Shown here in pieces: positions 1 through 9,903 of a stretch of DNA of 64,000 bases. Source of the stretch: Sinosporangium siamense (lineage in GTDB: Bacteria > Actinomycetota > Actinomycetes > Streptosporangiales > Streptosporangiaceae). The stretch is from contig NZ_BOOW01000030.1 in the NCBI RefSeq assembly GCF_016863435.1, forward strand, positions 1 to 64,000, given 5' to 3'. The notes beneath the pieces are model-generated. The model searched no databases and was not told the origin of the DNA. It saw only the letters and a program-made list of their open reading frames with translations. Both the position numbers and the translations under genes were made by a program. How positions within the stretch are numbered: the first letter of the stretch is position 1; the number at the start of each line of letters is the position of its first letter.

Positions 1-342
1 CTGTGCGAATGAGGGAGAAATTGTACAGGGAAGATGGAATTATACGAGACGCATAGCTGCTAACTATGCACTACCTGACGTTGCTTATCCTGTGGGAAAT
101 GAGATACGATGGCAACTATCAGAAATTTATTCCGCCGAATCGCTGGTTCGGCGAGGTCGCGCCTGTTCCGTGGGCCGTCCCTAGACCAGCAAGTGGATTT
201 ACCGGCAAGCGTAGGGCCCCGCGAGCGCCATTCCACCTTCATACGGTATCCGACTGATAGGCGGGATCGCTTGAAACCAAGTTATTGCTGCTCCCCAGGC
301 CCATGGGACCGAACATCTCGGCCCCACGGGGTGTGGTGCATG
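1..342. other. no gene recognised
   Basis: Only short overlapping frames without recognisable motifs, RNA structure or repeats are visible. The left end of the window may lie inside the mobile island whose integrase remnant starts about 0.9 kb in. Confidence 0.4.
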
Positions 343-531
343 TCAGGCGTCCCCACCACCGCTGCCGAACATTGCTTTGATCCACTGCACGAAGCGATCT
401 AGCACCTCAAGTGCCCAATCCCGACGACTTACTGGCAAAAGTGACCAAAGGGCAAACGCCAGAGAGAACGCCAGAACAAGCGCACTAGAAGAGGCAGGGC
501 AGTCAGGGCCGCGTTGAGTACACGCAACCAC
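343..531 (-). CDS. small membrane protein, hypothetical
   Basis: A 62-residue frame begins at a GTG that has a GGAAGG box about nine bases upstream. It contains one hydrophobic segment (about residues 16-33, ALVLAFSLAFALWSLLP) followed by an amphipathic tail, VLDRFVQWIKAMF, and a Gly-rich end. This layout is common in very small actinobacterial single-pass membrane proteins. I cannot name a family, and the frame may be chance; support is the RBS, the helix and the amphipathic tail only. Confidence 0.35.
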   Translation of the reverse strand: MVACTQRGPDCPASSSALVLAFSLAFALWSLLPVSRRDWALEVLDRFVQWIKAMFGSGGGDA

Positions 532-886
532 AGAGGCAACCCTTCCACGTTACTCCTTTGCCTGGAGAAATTTCCGCTTCTGCGGTGCAGGAGTTGATTC
601 ATCTCATGGCTAGGCGTGAGGTAGGGCTAGGTCGGCTGCCGGGAACCATCCGGGTCGCCTTACCACGGAGAGGTGAGCAGCATTGACCGAAAGTGGCTGC
701 CTTCGTCTCGTTGACCTTGGGCTGAAGTCCAAACCCAGCCGAGTGCCAATGCCAAAACCATCCCTATGGACGCGATCCAGAATACGTCTGATGGCTGGCA
801 TGTGGGACGGGTTTTCCAGTCTGATCAGCTTCGCTCGCCGACGGCAGGGCAGACGGCGACTCCGCAACGTTGTATGTCATATCAGC
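532..886. other. no gene recognised before the recombinase remnant
   Basis: The plus frame that leads into the recombinase is open here, but residues before about 887 do not look like the recombinase family. I see no promoter or repeat I would defend. Confidence 0.35.
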
Positions 887-1854
887 GTGGAGGTGCCCGG
901 GTCGGCCGTCCCCTTCCCTGAGCCCTGCCCCGACGCCTCCAGCAGTGGACCGAGCGTGGCGGCCTCGGTCGAACGCTTCCTGTCCTTTATCCAGACCACG
1001 ACCACTCGCCAAAGCTACGCCGATACCCTGGCCCGCCTGACCGCACAAGCCGGCCCCGGCCCGCCGCCGACCTGGAGCCCGCCGACGACGCCGCCGTGAT
1101 GAACCAGTGGGAGTCCGCAGCGGCCGCGACCTGGAACCGGCACCTGTCTGCGCTGGTCTCCTCCACCCCCTGGGCCCAGCGCCAGGAACTGCTGGCCGTC
1201 AACCCCGCCCGGCGCCTACAGCGCCGCAGAGCCGCCCGCCGCAGCGACCGCGCTATCCCGCGTGTCCGGCTGGAGGCCCTATTCATCGGTGCCGGCCACG
1301 CGCTGCGCGAACGCCTGCTGTGGCGATTACTTTACGAGACGGCCGCCAGAGCAGAAGAGGCCCTGACCCTCGATGTCGATGACCCCGACATGGAGTTCCG
1401 CCGCGCCCGAGTGATCTCCAAGGGCGGCGCCGTCGAGTACGTGCATTGGGCCACCGGCACCGCCCGCCTGCTGCCCCGCCTGATCAAGGGCCGTACCGGC
1501 GGACCGCTGTTCCTGGCCGACCGGCGCGCTCCCGCCGCCGGTTCCCGGGTGCCCGCAGCCGCCGACGTCTGCCCGATCACCGGTCGGGGCCGGTTGTCCT
1601 ATCCGCGAGCCGAGTATCTGTTCAAGCAGGCCAGCGCCGACCTAGACCCCCACGGTCAGGACTGGACGCTGCACCAGCTCCGCCACAGCGCGTTGCAGCA
1701 CCTGGCCGAGGCTGGTCGCAGCGCACCCGAGCTCCAGGTCAAGTCCCTGCACGCCCACCTGGCGAGCCTCGGTCGCTACGTCCAGCTCGATGAGCAGACC
1801 TCCGCCCGCATCACCGCCGAGGAAGACCCGGCCGCCCGCCGCAGATTCCGCTGA
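887..1854 (+). pseudogene. tyrosine recombinase / phage-type integrase, frameshifted
   Basis: The N-terminal SAM-like DNA-binding part (SVAASVERFLSFIQTTTTRQSYADTL from about base 950) is in one frame and the rest, beginning about DLEPADDAAVMNQWES, is in the next frame, so a frameshift lies near base 1065-1085. The second part, readable from the ATG at 1096 (252 aa), has the catalytic domain: Arg in YETAARAEEAL, the box HQLRHSALQHLAE, and HAHLASLGRYVQL with the likely Tyr nucleophile near base 1778. The family usually reads KSRH before the last box; here it is KSLH. The enzyme would cut and rejoin DNA at an attachment site. With the N-terminal domain out of frame it is probably dead, unless the shift is a sequencing error. 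It fits the island and the tRNA scar at 12.4 kb. Confidence 0.75.
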
Positions 1855-2299
1855 CCAGGGCTTAGCGCCCCACTCTTCTCATCGCACCGCTAACTGGCGG
1901 CTGGGGGCACGTTCGGGAGAAGACCCCCGTTCCAGGACGGCGCGGTGAGGGCAAGCGGGGCCGCGAGGCGCACCGAGTGGCCCTGGCCGCGGCGGATGAT
2001 CTGCCCAGTGGTGAGGGCTTTGCGGACGGGGCTGTCGCTGGCGGTGCGCAGGTGGTCGGCCAGGAGGCCGGGCAGATCGAGGATCACGATCAGGTTCGGC
2101 GCGTTCTCGCCGGGCCGCGCCGCTACCGACTGCGGCTGGACCTGGCGGACGCCGCAGCAGGTGCTCACCCACACCCACCCATGCCTATTCATCCGCGATG
2201 AAATCCGTCTTTGCGAACGGACACGCGCGCGAGCCCGCCCTGCGGGATCTCGTACTCACCTCGTGCAGCAGGATGGCGTCGATGAATGTCACCCAGGCG
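1855..2299. other. gap with one possible minus-strand frame
   Basis: This 445-base stretch separates the recombinase from the end of the large nuclease-TPR gene. Its only candidate gene is the weak minus-strand frame at 1890-2192. No terminator-like hairpin with a T run was seen. Confidence 0.35.
1890..2192 (-). CDS. hypothetical protein or gene remnant
   Basis: A 100-residue frame reads like real protein in its middle: APNLIVILDLPGLLADHLR followed by SPVRKALTTGQIIRRGQG. I do not recognise the family. The competing minus frame at 1879-2178 is Arg/Pro-rich and looks like a shadow. No convincing RBS precedes the ATG. It sits between the recombinase and the large nuclease-TPR gene, so it may be a small mobile-element gene or the tail of a broken one. 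Confidence 0.25.
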   Translation of the reverse strand: MNRHGWVWVSTCCGVRQVQPQSVAARPGENAPNLIVILDLPGLLADHLRTASDSPVRKALTTGQIIRRGQGHSVRLAAPLALTAPSWNGGLLPNVPPAAS

Positions 2300-5200
2300 T
2301 CAACTGAATAGCGCCTCAAGGACCGCGTACCGATCCGGATCAGCAAGACCAGCAAACAGAGAAAGGGCAAGACGCGTAGCCTCCGCTATGGACAGCTCTT
2401 GCGCGAAGTCATCACGTAGCAAGCACGCGCATCTGGGCAAAGGGTCAGGACTGGCGGGGCTATCGGGATCAGCGCCGTAGGCGAGACCGTCTCGGGCCGC
2501 AGTCATCAGAGGCAACGCGGCATGCGCAGGTGTCCGTCCGACCTGGATGGCGACGGTCAGGAGCAAAGCGGTGATGTCGGTGGCGGCCTCCGGAGTATTT
2601 GCGCTGATGGCAGCGCCCCGAACGGCGTAGTACAACCACCGTGGGAGCGTCTCGGGGCAATGCGAGCGAATCTGGATGGTGAGCCGGCCGAACAGATTGA
2701 CGGCGCGCAGCGCATCAGCCCAGGCTGCGGGGCGGCTCAAGGCCAGGGCCACATGTGTGGGTCGCCAGCCCTCGTCTTCAGCGAGTTCGAGCAGGCGTGG
2801 TTCATTCAGCGGCATGTCTCCGATATGGGCTTTTATCAGGGCGCGGATGGCCTGCTCGTGAGCCTCGGCCGTGATGCGGCCCGCGCCGAGGAGATAGTCC
2901 AAGATTGCGGTTGTAGACGTCGTCGCAATGCCCACCTGCCGAGCATGGGCCCGCAGCACGGAGTCGTCACTCCAGAGTGCGACCTGCCGCTGCTGGGCAA
3001 GGTCAGCAACCGACGCCCATGCGCGAATCGCCGGCGCGTCCAGGCGGTCGAACGCCTCGGTAGCAGGCTGCGGGATGCGGGTCAGACTTTCGATCGCGCT
3101 CAGCAGGGCCGAGGCCTGGCTGACCTGCCGAGAGATCTCGGCCGGTGAGACGGCAATCACCTGAACCCTGTCGTGTCGATCGTCCCATACCGCAGTGCCG
3201 ACCTTGCGCAGGGCCAACTTGTCGCTGGCACCCAGCGCATCCAGCATGACTGCATCGGTTGTCATGACGCGAGCGAACACCCCCAGAACATCCTCGCGCA
3301 GCTGTGGAGGCAGTGTTTGGAGTACCAGCGCCGCCGCGGTGTCCTGAACCGCGTCTTTGTCAGCGTGACGCCGCACTGTCTCAGCGCACGCCATCAGGTC
3401 GACAGGGCCGGGGTGGCGCGCGGCGATGACGATGTCATCCCGGTCGATCAGAACCTCGGCATAGGTGCGATGGGCGGAGGCGGCCAGCAAGCTCAGCGGC
3501 AGTTGGCCGGTCAGGAGGCCGCGAACCAGCCGTTTGCGGGTAAGTTGATCTTGCGGGTCAGGGCGTATCAGGTCGCTGATGTCATCGATGATCCGATGCG
3601 GATCGAAGCTGTGCAGCCGCTGCGCGCGCTGGGCGGGCCAGCGCTCGAAGAAGCGCTCCGTTGCGTCCTGGACCTCGGCGTTCAGAACTTCCGAAAGCGG
3701 ATCGTCGCGGCTCGATAACGCCAGGAGATTGGTGATGATGAACAAGCTGAATTCTTCATCATCGATGAAGCGACGCAGCAGTCGCACGCAGCCGGTTACC
3801 GTCTCCTTGGCCGACGCACGCCGCACATGAAGCTGAATCCATGCACGCGCATCGGCCACGCTTGTTGGGTCGAGCGGGTGGGGAGCCTTGCTGAGATGCC
3901 GCCAGGCCGCAGTCAGGTCACCCCGGTTGATGAGGATCCGGATCAATGTCCAGCGGGTACGCGTATCATCTGGCTCCAGGCGAAGCACCATGCCCAGCAA
4001 GTCGCATACACGGTCCAAACGGTGGTCGTCGTAGGCGACATGAGCCGCCAGACGCAGCGCCTCGGCGCGGCCGCTCCACTCAGGCGGAGTGTCGGACAGT
4101 AACCGATCCAAGACGCGCTCGGCTTCGGCGTTACGGCCAGCACGGGTCAGCACCGTGGCCGCACTGAAGCGCAGGGAGGCGTCGCCGAAGTGATCGGCGG
4201 CGTCGGTCAAGGTCTGTACCTGATCGTCCATTCTCCCGAGGGCTCCATAGCCTTGCGCCAGATTCATCGCGGCGGTGATCGAGGACCGGCGGCGTGAGCG
4301 CAGTTGGGCGATGGCCCACCCTGTGTTCCCTGACGCCAGCTCGGCCACGGCCCGGAGCTCAACGACCTCATTGGGGTACCGGACGGTGAGTTCCTCCAGC
4401 CTCGGCAGGTCTAGGACGCCGCACCGCGCCAGTCCGAACAGCGCCCGTGCGAGTTGTTCATCGTCTTCAGCCATTTCGATGGCTCGCCGCCACAACGGCT
4501 CAGGATCACGATGTTCGGCTTCGGCCAGCAGGGGTGCAAGCCGTGCCCGTGCCGACTCGCTGGTGATGGTGGCCAGATGTTCGCGGGCGCGGGAAAGGTC
4601 ACCGATCTCCAGAGCGGCGATGGCGACGTACTCGTGCACGATCGGGGAGCTCGCCTCCAGCGCGGTGGCGCCGTTATCACTGACCGTGCCCAAGGTGATG
4701 ACCATGTGAGGATCGGCCATCAACTGCGCGGCGTGACAGGCATGGATGACCGCTTCGGTGCTGTCTCCGCGGAAGACCCGGCGATCATCTCGGGCTTTCA
4801 AGAGCAGGTTGAGAGCTTCCCTGAGGTCATTATCCCAGTTCGGTGATTCGCCTCGCCGCGCCCGGATTATAAGGAAACGGGCACGGAGGATCGAGAAGGT
4901 ACTTGACTGCTGCGCGGCAAGAACGTCGGTGGCGATTTGCAACATCTCGTTAAGACATTCACGAGTGAAAGACTGTCCGCTGAGCAGGAGTGCGACACTG
5001 ACCCTCGCCAGCGCGTGGACCATTTGATCGGCCGGCTCCGGTACCCACCGATCGAGTTCCTCGGCCGCGGCTTGCACATCACCGGCGAGCAGCGCTACAG
5101 CGGCTCGAGCGTAAGGGTCTGGTGACGGCGGTGGTCCCAGCTTTTCCAGCACCTGACAAGCGGCCGCCGTATCGTCCAATTCGTGGTAGATGAACGCCGC

Positions 5201-6316
5201 CCGCGCAAGGCAGAAATCCCGGCGGAACGCACCGTGCTCCGCAGCCCGCACGAACAGATCCGCCGCCAAACGCGGCGCACCGTAGGCTCCAGCCAGTTCC
5301 CCGGCGGCCAACTGGATCTGCCAGGCGGCGCTGTCCAACCACGGCGGCAGGTGCCGGGCCCACCCGGCGACGACATCAGCCGGACGCGCCTGCACAGCGG
5401 TCAGGTCCGTTACCAGTTGCCAGGTCGAATCCGGTTGGCTCTGCCAGGCCGCCATGATCTGCGCCTCGCATGCCGGGGGCAACTGGCGAAGCCGCCCCTG
5501 CAGAGCCTCGTCATTGTTGTCCATGCCCGGCTGAGCAGTGCCGGCCCGCATGCGAGCGCCCCGAGCACGGACTGGGAACTCATGAGGCCACAGCTCCGAA
5601 ACACCCTGATCGATGACGGCCAGCTCAAGCCGCTTGCGTCCATCTCGGACCTGTCGGGCGACCCAGTTGCCTCCCGCTTCCAGGGCTAGGTTGTCATCAG
5701 GAAGCCCTAAGGCACTCATCTGCGCGGCCACCGCCTCGCGAAGCCGGGGCGGTGTGACACCGGTATCGAACTTCAAGACCCCCAGTAGCTCCAGCAGCTC
5801 TTCTTCGGACAACTCAGCAGCCGCTGCCCAGCGGGCTCGAGCCTTTCCTAGCGCGGAGCGCGCTGTCTTCTGTCCGGCCTTGGGCAGCAAGAACAGGGTG
5901 CGCGAATCACAACAGGAGAGCAGCGCGTCGCTCGGGTCGATCGCGCGGCTGGTAACGAGCGCCAGCTCGACCTCACCGTCTGCGGCGAGCGTGCGCCAGG
6001 CCTTTGAGATCTTGGCAAGGATGGATGGGCCACCCGACTCGCTGCGAGCTAGCAGGTACTTCTCATTGACCGGAGAGGTAGCATCGACGGCGTACTTAAC
6101 CTGCGCATACGAGTGAGGCGCCGCCGCCCGGTACAGCACGACGTCATCCAGATTCCCGGCGCCGTCGGCTTCCACTCCAACGGCGATCACCGGATTGCTC
6201 TCGGATCGTTCCCGGTCACGCAGCGCGGTGATGCACCCCTGCCAGGCAATGAGCCACTGATACATGTAGCCGGCGATTATGACACCGCTCGCACTCGGCG
6301 CTGGTAGGGGTTCCAT
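2300..6316 (-). CDS. Cap4/DUF4297-like nuclease - TPR - PIN-like protein, candidate antiphage effector
   Basis: This 1338-residue protein opens with a PD-(D/E)XK-like domain: the helix GYMYQWLIAWQG, Glu near residue 48, Asp-Asp at about 57-58 (NLDDVVL) and Q-V-K with Lys near residue 74, spaced as in Cap4-type DUF4297 DNA endonucleases. Residues about 300-870 are degenerate TPR-like helix pairs (for example YGALGRMDDQVQTLTDAADHF). Residues about 1090-1165 look PIN-like: LWSDDSVLRAHARQVGI near residue 1117, then TTSTTAILDYLL. No Walker A motif is present, so it is not a STAND NTPase of the usual Avs type. Known family logic suggests sensing by the TPR region and nucleic-acid cleavage by the ends; this is inference. 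It is divergently placed from the 821-residue nuclease-like gene. The start ATG at 6316 gives a full N-terminal domain. Confidence 0.8.
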   Translation of the reverse strand: MEPLPAPSASGVIIAGYMYQWLIAWQGCITALRDRERSESNPVIAVGVEADGAGNLDDVVLYRAAAPHSYAQVKYAVDATSPVNEKYLLARSESGGPSILAKISKAWRTLAADGEVELALVTSRAIDPSDALLSCCDSRTLFLLPKAGQKTARSALGKARARWAAAAELSEEELLELLGVLKFDTGVTPPRLREAVAAQMSALGLPDDNLALEAGGNWVARQVRDGRKRLELAVIDQGVSELWPHEFPVRARGARMRAGTAQPGMDNNDEALQGRLRQLPPACEAQIMAAWQSQPDSTWQLVTDLTAVQARPADVVAGWARHLPPWLDSAAWQIQLAAGELAGAYGAPRLAADLFVRAAEHGAFRRDFCLARAAFIYHELDDTAAACQVLEKLGPPPSPDPYARAAVALLAGDVQAAAEELDRWVPEPADQMVHALARVSVALLLSGQSFTRECLNEMLQIATDVLAAQQSSTFSILRARFLIIRARRGESPNWDNDLREALNLLLKARDDRRVFRGDSTEAVIHACHAAQLMADPHMVITLGTVSDNGATALEASSPIVHEYVAIAALEIGDLSRAREHLATITSESARARLAPLLAEAEHRDPEPLWRRAIEMAEDDEQLARALFGLARCGVLDLPRLEELTVRYPNEVVELRAVAELASGNTGWAIAQLRSRRRSSITAAMNLAQGYGALGRMDDQVQTLTDAADHFGDASLRFSAATVLTRAGRNAEAERVLDRLLSDTPPEWSGRAEALRLAAHVAYDDHRLDRVCDLLGMVLRLEPDDTRTRWTLIRILINRGDLTAAWRHLSKAPHPLDPTSVADARAWIQLHVRRASAKETVTGCVRLLRRFIDDEEFSLFIITNLLALSSRDDPLSEVLNAEVQDATERFFERWPAQRAQRLHSFDPHRIIDDISDLIRPDPQDQLTRKRLVRGLLTGQLPLSLLAASAHRTYAEVLIDRDDIVIAARHPGPVDLMACAETVRRHADKDAVQDTAAALVLQTLPPQLREDVLGVFARVMTTDAVMLDALGASDKLALRKVGTAVWDDRHDRVQVIAVSPAEISRQVSQASALLSAIESLTRIPQPATEAFDRLDAPAIRAWASVADLAQQRQVALWSDDSVLRAHARQVGIATTSTTAILDYLLGAGRITAEAHEQAIRALIKAHIGDMPLNEPRLLELAEDEGWRPTHVALALSRPAAWADALRAVNLFGRLTIQIRSHCPETLPRWLYYAVRGAAISANTPEAATDITALLLTVAIQVGRTPAHAALPLMTAARDGLAYGADPDSPASPDPLPRCACLLRDDFAQELSIAEATRLALSLFAGLADPDRYAVLEALFS

Positions 6317-7081
6317 GTCCTTATTGTTCCCTGCAATCCTACGCCTCAGCCGATCGGCGACAAGCAGGCGCAGAGGCTCAGACAGCCGCCCTTGTGCCTA
6401 GCAACCACCGCTACGCCACCGCCCAGCGTGCTCGTCCGGCTGCATGGGCTTGTTGTCAGGGAAATCTCTCGCAACGTAGGCATGTCAGCTCACGTGCAGT
6501 GCCCCTAAGCGTGAGTTCACCCAGGCGGAGGTCAGCCCCGAGTTCAGGGTGCCGTTCTGCTAGCCGGATGTGACCGTTCCTGCGATGAGGCATCTGGGGG
6601 TGACTTTTCGGGCCGGGCGGCACTGTCCTTCTTGTTCAGCAACGCTTGCGCCACGGCGGCGGCGGTGATGGCTTCCTCTCGCTGCAGGTGAGCGGCGCGC
6701 AGCGCGCTGGTGGTGTCGGCAAGCTCGCCACGCAGCCGATCCGCCTCACCAGCGGCGTCGGCTCGGGCCTGGGTCGCGGCCTCGCGGGCCTGCTCGGCCA
6801 CAGCGGCCGCAGTGACGGCTTGCTCGCGCTGCTGTTGTTCGGCGGCCAACGCCTGGCGGAGCCGGTCGGCCTCTTCGGCGTGTGCCGCGGCGGTGCCGCA
6901 GGCCTGATCGCGTTCCTACTCGGCTTTCCGGGTCCCGCCTGCTCAACTCGAAAGTCAAACCTGCGGTTGAAATTGCGCGGCGGTGCAACGCTGGTCCGAA
7001 CTCACACAGTGGCGACGTCCGATGTACCGACTACCGCGATAATGCGGACGAAATGTCGGACCCCACAGGTAGGTTGCCAGC
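6317..7081. other. divergent intergenic region with a decayed coiled-coil gene
   Basis: This gap lies between the starts of the two nuclease-like genes. Besides the coiled-coil remnant it contains about 230 bases in front of the minus gene and about 160 bases in front of the plus gene that could hold divergent promoters. I could not pick a defensible -35/-10 pair. Confidence 0.4.
6544..6915 (-). pseudogene. truncated coiled-coil protein, KfrA-like in style
   Basis: The frame encodes an Ala/Glu/Arg-rich coiled coil with an internal repeat: EADRLRQALAAEQQQREQAV and EADRLRGELADTTSALRAAH are related about 35 residues apart, each followed by (E/Q)-A-V/I-T-A-A-A-V-A. A stop codon near base 6920 cuts the coiled coil at its start, and only an internal ATG at 6849 remains, so the N-terminal DNA-binding part expected for such plasmid or ICE proteins is missing. 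The tail after NKKDSAARPEKSPP is disordered. I call it a remnant of a mobile-element partition or regulatory protein, with low certainty about family. Confidence 0.4.
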
Positions 7082-9547
7082 ATGGCAAAAGGGTCTCGAC
7101 GGCAGCGGGCAGCTGGACACCATCAGCAGGGTTGGCGGCCTGCCGATGCTGACGCGGCCGCGCAAGTAGAGGTGTTCCAGCGTCGAGTGCTCCGGTCCAC
7201 CGAGGCCCTCACGGCCCTAATGAATGAGGCCGAGTCGTGGGAGGAGGCGGCCACTCGGACAGCGGCGATGATGAATACGGTCGTCGCCGAGTTAGCCGAG
7301 CGGACGAGTTCCTGGCATGCGTTCGACGTCCTGGCGTGGCTACAGCGTGCGAACATGGCGTACGCCGAGGATTATCAGGAGAGCACGCATGACGGGTTGT
7401 CGGCGTTGGTGGAGCTCGCGGCGCTCCTTGTGATGGAACGGCCGTCGGCCAACGCGATGAGCGGCGACTCGCGGCCCCGCGAACTCGAATCACACGACAT
7501 CGTGGACCCCGGGGCGGTTGCCCAGCTCTGCCGTGATTTGGACGCAGGCCTTCGTCGCCTTATCGACGCGGGGCATCTGCTGAACTTTGCGCGGCAAGCC
7601 GACAGCGGGCCTGACTGGCGGTTGCGCTATCACATGGTGGAGCGGGAGATGTTGCTGCGCAACCTGAGCTACCCGCACTTGCAGGAGCGCCTGCTGCGAG
7701 GGCTGTTCTGCGAGCCGCCGGTGGCGGACCTGCTCGCTACGACCCTCGGCTTCACCATCGAACAGGCGCTCAAGGTCATCGACGGTTTCCAGATGATGAT
7801 CGAGAACGCCTACTGGGACAGCGTGGACGCCGCCCGGGAGCACATCCTGGCCGCCCCACGAGCCGCTGAGCCTGTCGCCATGGACGCGACCGCCACGCGC
7901 CGTCCCCGGCGCGGTCGCAAGGCGATGGACCGTGAGCGGCTGGACAGGGTACGTGTGTCTGTCGCGGCGATCGTGTCGGACCGGTTGGGGCGCCGGGTCG
8001 CTATTTCCGCCGAGCAACTCGCCGCCATGCTCGGCGAGGATTGTTCCGCGATCGAGGCCGTGCTTCGGCTGTTTTCGCAGCCATTTGGTACCAGGCCGGC
8101 AGTGGATCTGGTCGAGGACTACTTCCGTGGCCGCAATCCGCTGCGAACCAGGGCCGTGCTCCACGACCCCGCGGTCGGCTACTTCCCGATCAACGTCGGG
8201 AACCTGCTGTTTGGCCTCCGGGAACTCATTGAGGACGCCTTCAAGCAGCACAAGGTCTTCGACCGCTATGCCAAACACCGCGGTGACTGGGTCGAAGAGG
8301 CGGCGGTGGCCGCCTTGCAGGAGCGGCTCGGCTCTGAAGAGGTGCACCGCAACATCGAGTTCGTACTCGCTGACGGACGCGCTGTGGAAAGCGATGCGCT
8401 CCTGGTGTGCGACCGGGTCGCGCTCGCTGTAGAGGCCAAGGCCGTCAGCCTTAGCCCGCGAGCGCGCTCGGGCGATTCGGCGCGGATGAGCCGTGACTTC
8501 ACCCGCATCGTCGCTGACACCGTCCAACAGGCTGACCGTCTGCGCACCACGCTGGCCCGCGACGGCCGGCTGCACGTCCGCAGTCGAGACCAGACCGAGT
8601 TTGACTTCGCCCATGTGCGACGGATCTTCCCCATCGCCGTCACCCTGGAAGACGTCACCAGCATCACTGGCAGCGCATCCGCGTTCGTTGACGCCGGGAT
8701 CCTGCCGTCACGACGCGAGTTGCCGTGGATCGTGAGCCTGCTCGACCTCTGGGTCATCTGCGAGATCGTGGAGGGACCGGCGCAGCTGCTGCACTACCTG
8801 CACCAGCACGAGCAGGCGATCAACCTCGATATGATCACCGCATCCGAGGAACTCGACCTGTTCATGATGTTCCTCGACCAGGGCCTGTACTTGGGTGATC
8901 ACGTCGACCAGGACGGCAACCCCACCACCGGGTTCTTCACGCTATCCATGACCGACCCCTTGGACGCCTACTACCTGCACCAAACAGGTCAGCGCCGAAC
9001 GCCAGCACCGAAACCGCGGCAGGAATGGTCACCGAAAGCGTTCCGTGAGCTGATCACCCAGCTCGAGTGTGAACGCGCCGACGGATGGACCACCGCTGCC
9101 CTCAACCTGCACGAGGGCGACCGCAACGTCCGGAACCAGATTGCCACGATGGTGCGCAGATTGGCCCGTCGTACCCGACTCGATGGGCGCCCGCACGACG
9201 AGACCCGTCTGTTCACCGACTCCCACTCCTCGTTCGGTGTCACGGGCATGTCCGTCGGAAAGGAATGCACAGTTGAGCAACTCCGCGAGAGGCTGCTCAC
9301 CTGGTGCCGTGCCCGCAAACACCTGGAGCACATCGCTTCCTGGACCGGCATCGGGGTCATAGCCAACCAGCCGGGTAGGGTTGCTGTCCTTGTGCAACTC
9401 GACGAGCCATGGACCGACGACCCCGAGCTCGACCTAATCGTCAGGACGTTACGGATGCGGCCCGCTGCCGAAGTTGCGACCACCGTCGGTAAGCGAGGCC
9501 ACCCTGCGGGTGCCTCAGTCCCCGGCCCCAACCAAGGACTTGGCTGA
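7082..9547 (+). CDS. PD-(D/E)XK nuclease-domain protein, island gene of unknown function
   Basis: This 821-residue protein starts at an ATG preceded by AGGTAGG at good spacing. A nuclease-type core is visible in the middle: WVEEAAVAALQERL (helix), then NIEFVLADGRAVESDALLV with Glu436 and Asp438, then VALAVEAKA with Glu451 and Lys453, the usual order of a PD-(D/E)XK active site. The flanks are long, largely helical and unfamiliar; residues 255-275 are Arg-rich. No helicase, methylase or Walker motif is present. The protein could be a restriction-like or abortive-infection effector. Its position back to back with the nuclease-TPR-PIN gene supports a defence role by association only. No homolog with a known function came to mind. 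Confidence 0.8.
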   Translation: MAKGSRRQRAAGHHQQGWRPADADAAAQVEVFQRRVLRSTEALTALMNEAESWEEAATRTAAMMNTVVAELAERTSSWHAFDVLAWLQRANMAYAEDYQESTHDGLSALVELAALLVMERPSANAMSGDSRPRELESHDIVDPGAVAQLCRDLDAGLRRLIDAGHLLNFARQADSGPDWRLRYHMVEREMLLRNLSYPHLQERLLRGLFCEPPVADLLATTLGFTIEQALKVIDGFQMMIENAYWDSVDAAREHILAAPRAAEPVAMDATATRRPRRGRKAMDRERLDRVRVSVAAIVSDRLGRRVAISAEQLAAMLGEDCSAIEAVLRLFSQPFGTRPAVDLVEDYFRGRNPLRTRAVLHDPAVGYFPINVGNLLFGLRELIEDAFKQHKVFDRYAKHRGDWVEEAAVAALQERLGSEEVHRNIEFVLADGRAVESDALLVCDRVALAVEAKAVSLSPRARSGDSARMSRDFTRIVADTVQQADRLRTTLARDGRLHVRSRDQTEFDFAHVRRIFPIAVTLEDVTSITGSASAFVDAGILPSRRELPWIVSLLDLWVICEIVEGPAQLLHYLHQHEQAINLDMITASEELDLFMMFLDQGLYLGDHVDQDGNPTTGFFTLSMTDPLDAYYLHQTGQRRTPAPKPRQEWSPKAFRELITQLECERADGWTTAALNLHEGDRNVRNQIATMVRRLARRTRLDGRPHDETRLFTDSHSSFGVTGMSVGKECTVEQLRERLLTWCRARKHLEHIASWTGIGVIANQPGRVAVLVQLDEPWTDDPELDLIVRTLRMRPAAEVATTVGKRGHPAGASVPGPNQGLG

Positions 9548-9903
9548 TCTGCTCCGCCCTGAGCGGGCGAACTGATGTATTGGAAACTCCTATGAGGCCA
9601 GCGGGTGGACTGGAGTGCAAGATCCGGAATATGTGCAGGATCGCCTTACCGAGGCAAAGGCAAGGCGATTTGATAGGTGCCAGGCCAGGGCGCTGAGAGC
9701 GGAGAAACGCACCTTCCACCTCTAATCCGACGGTCGTACTTCAGCGCGAGGAAGTTCATACAGCACTTACGGGATATACGTGGAATGATCTCGACACCAA
9801 ATGGCTACCATAAGGAGTCGCCACAATTGGCCATCGGGCCACATGCACCCCCCAAGACATGTTTTATCATTCAACATCAAGCGCATCACCTCTAAAGTTG
9901 AAG
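9548..9903. other. gap between convergent island genes
   Basis: The 821-residue gene and the DUF6414-like gene end toward each other here. Base composition shifts toward A+T from about 9.7 kb. Short frames exist but none has protein-like features. I saw no clear terminator. Confidence 0.4.

Noticed and set aside
7490-8614. A 374-residue minus-strand open frame inside the 821-residue gene
   Set aside because: No family motifs; the codon pattern supports the plus strand, which also has the nuclease motif and an RBS.
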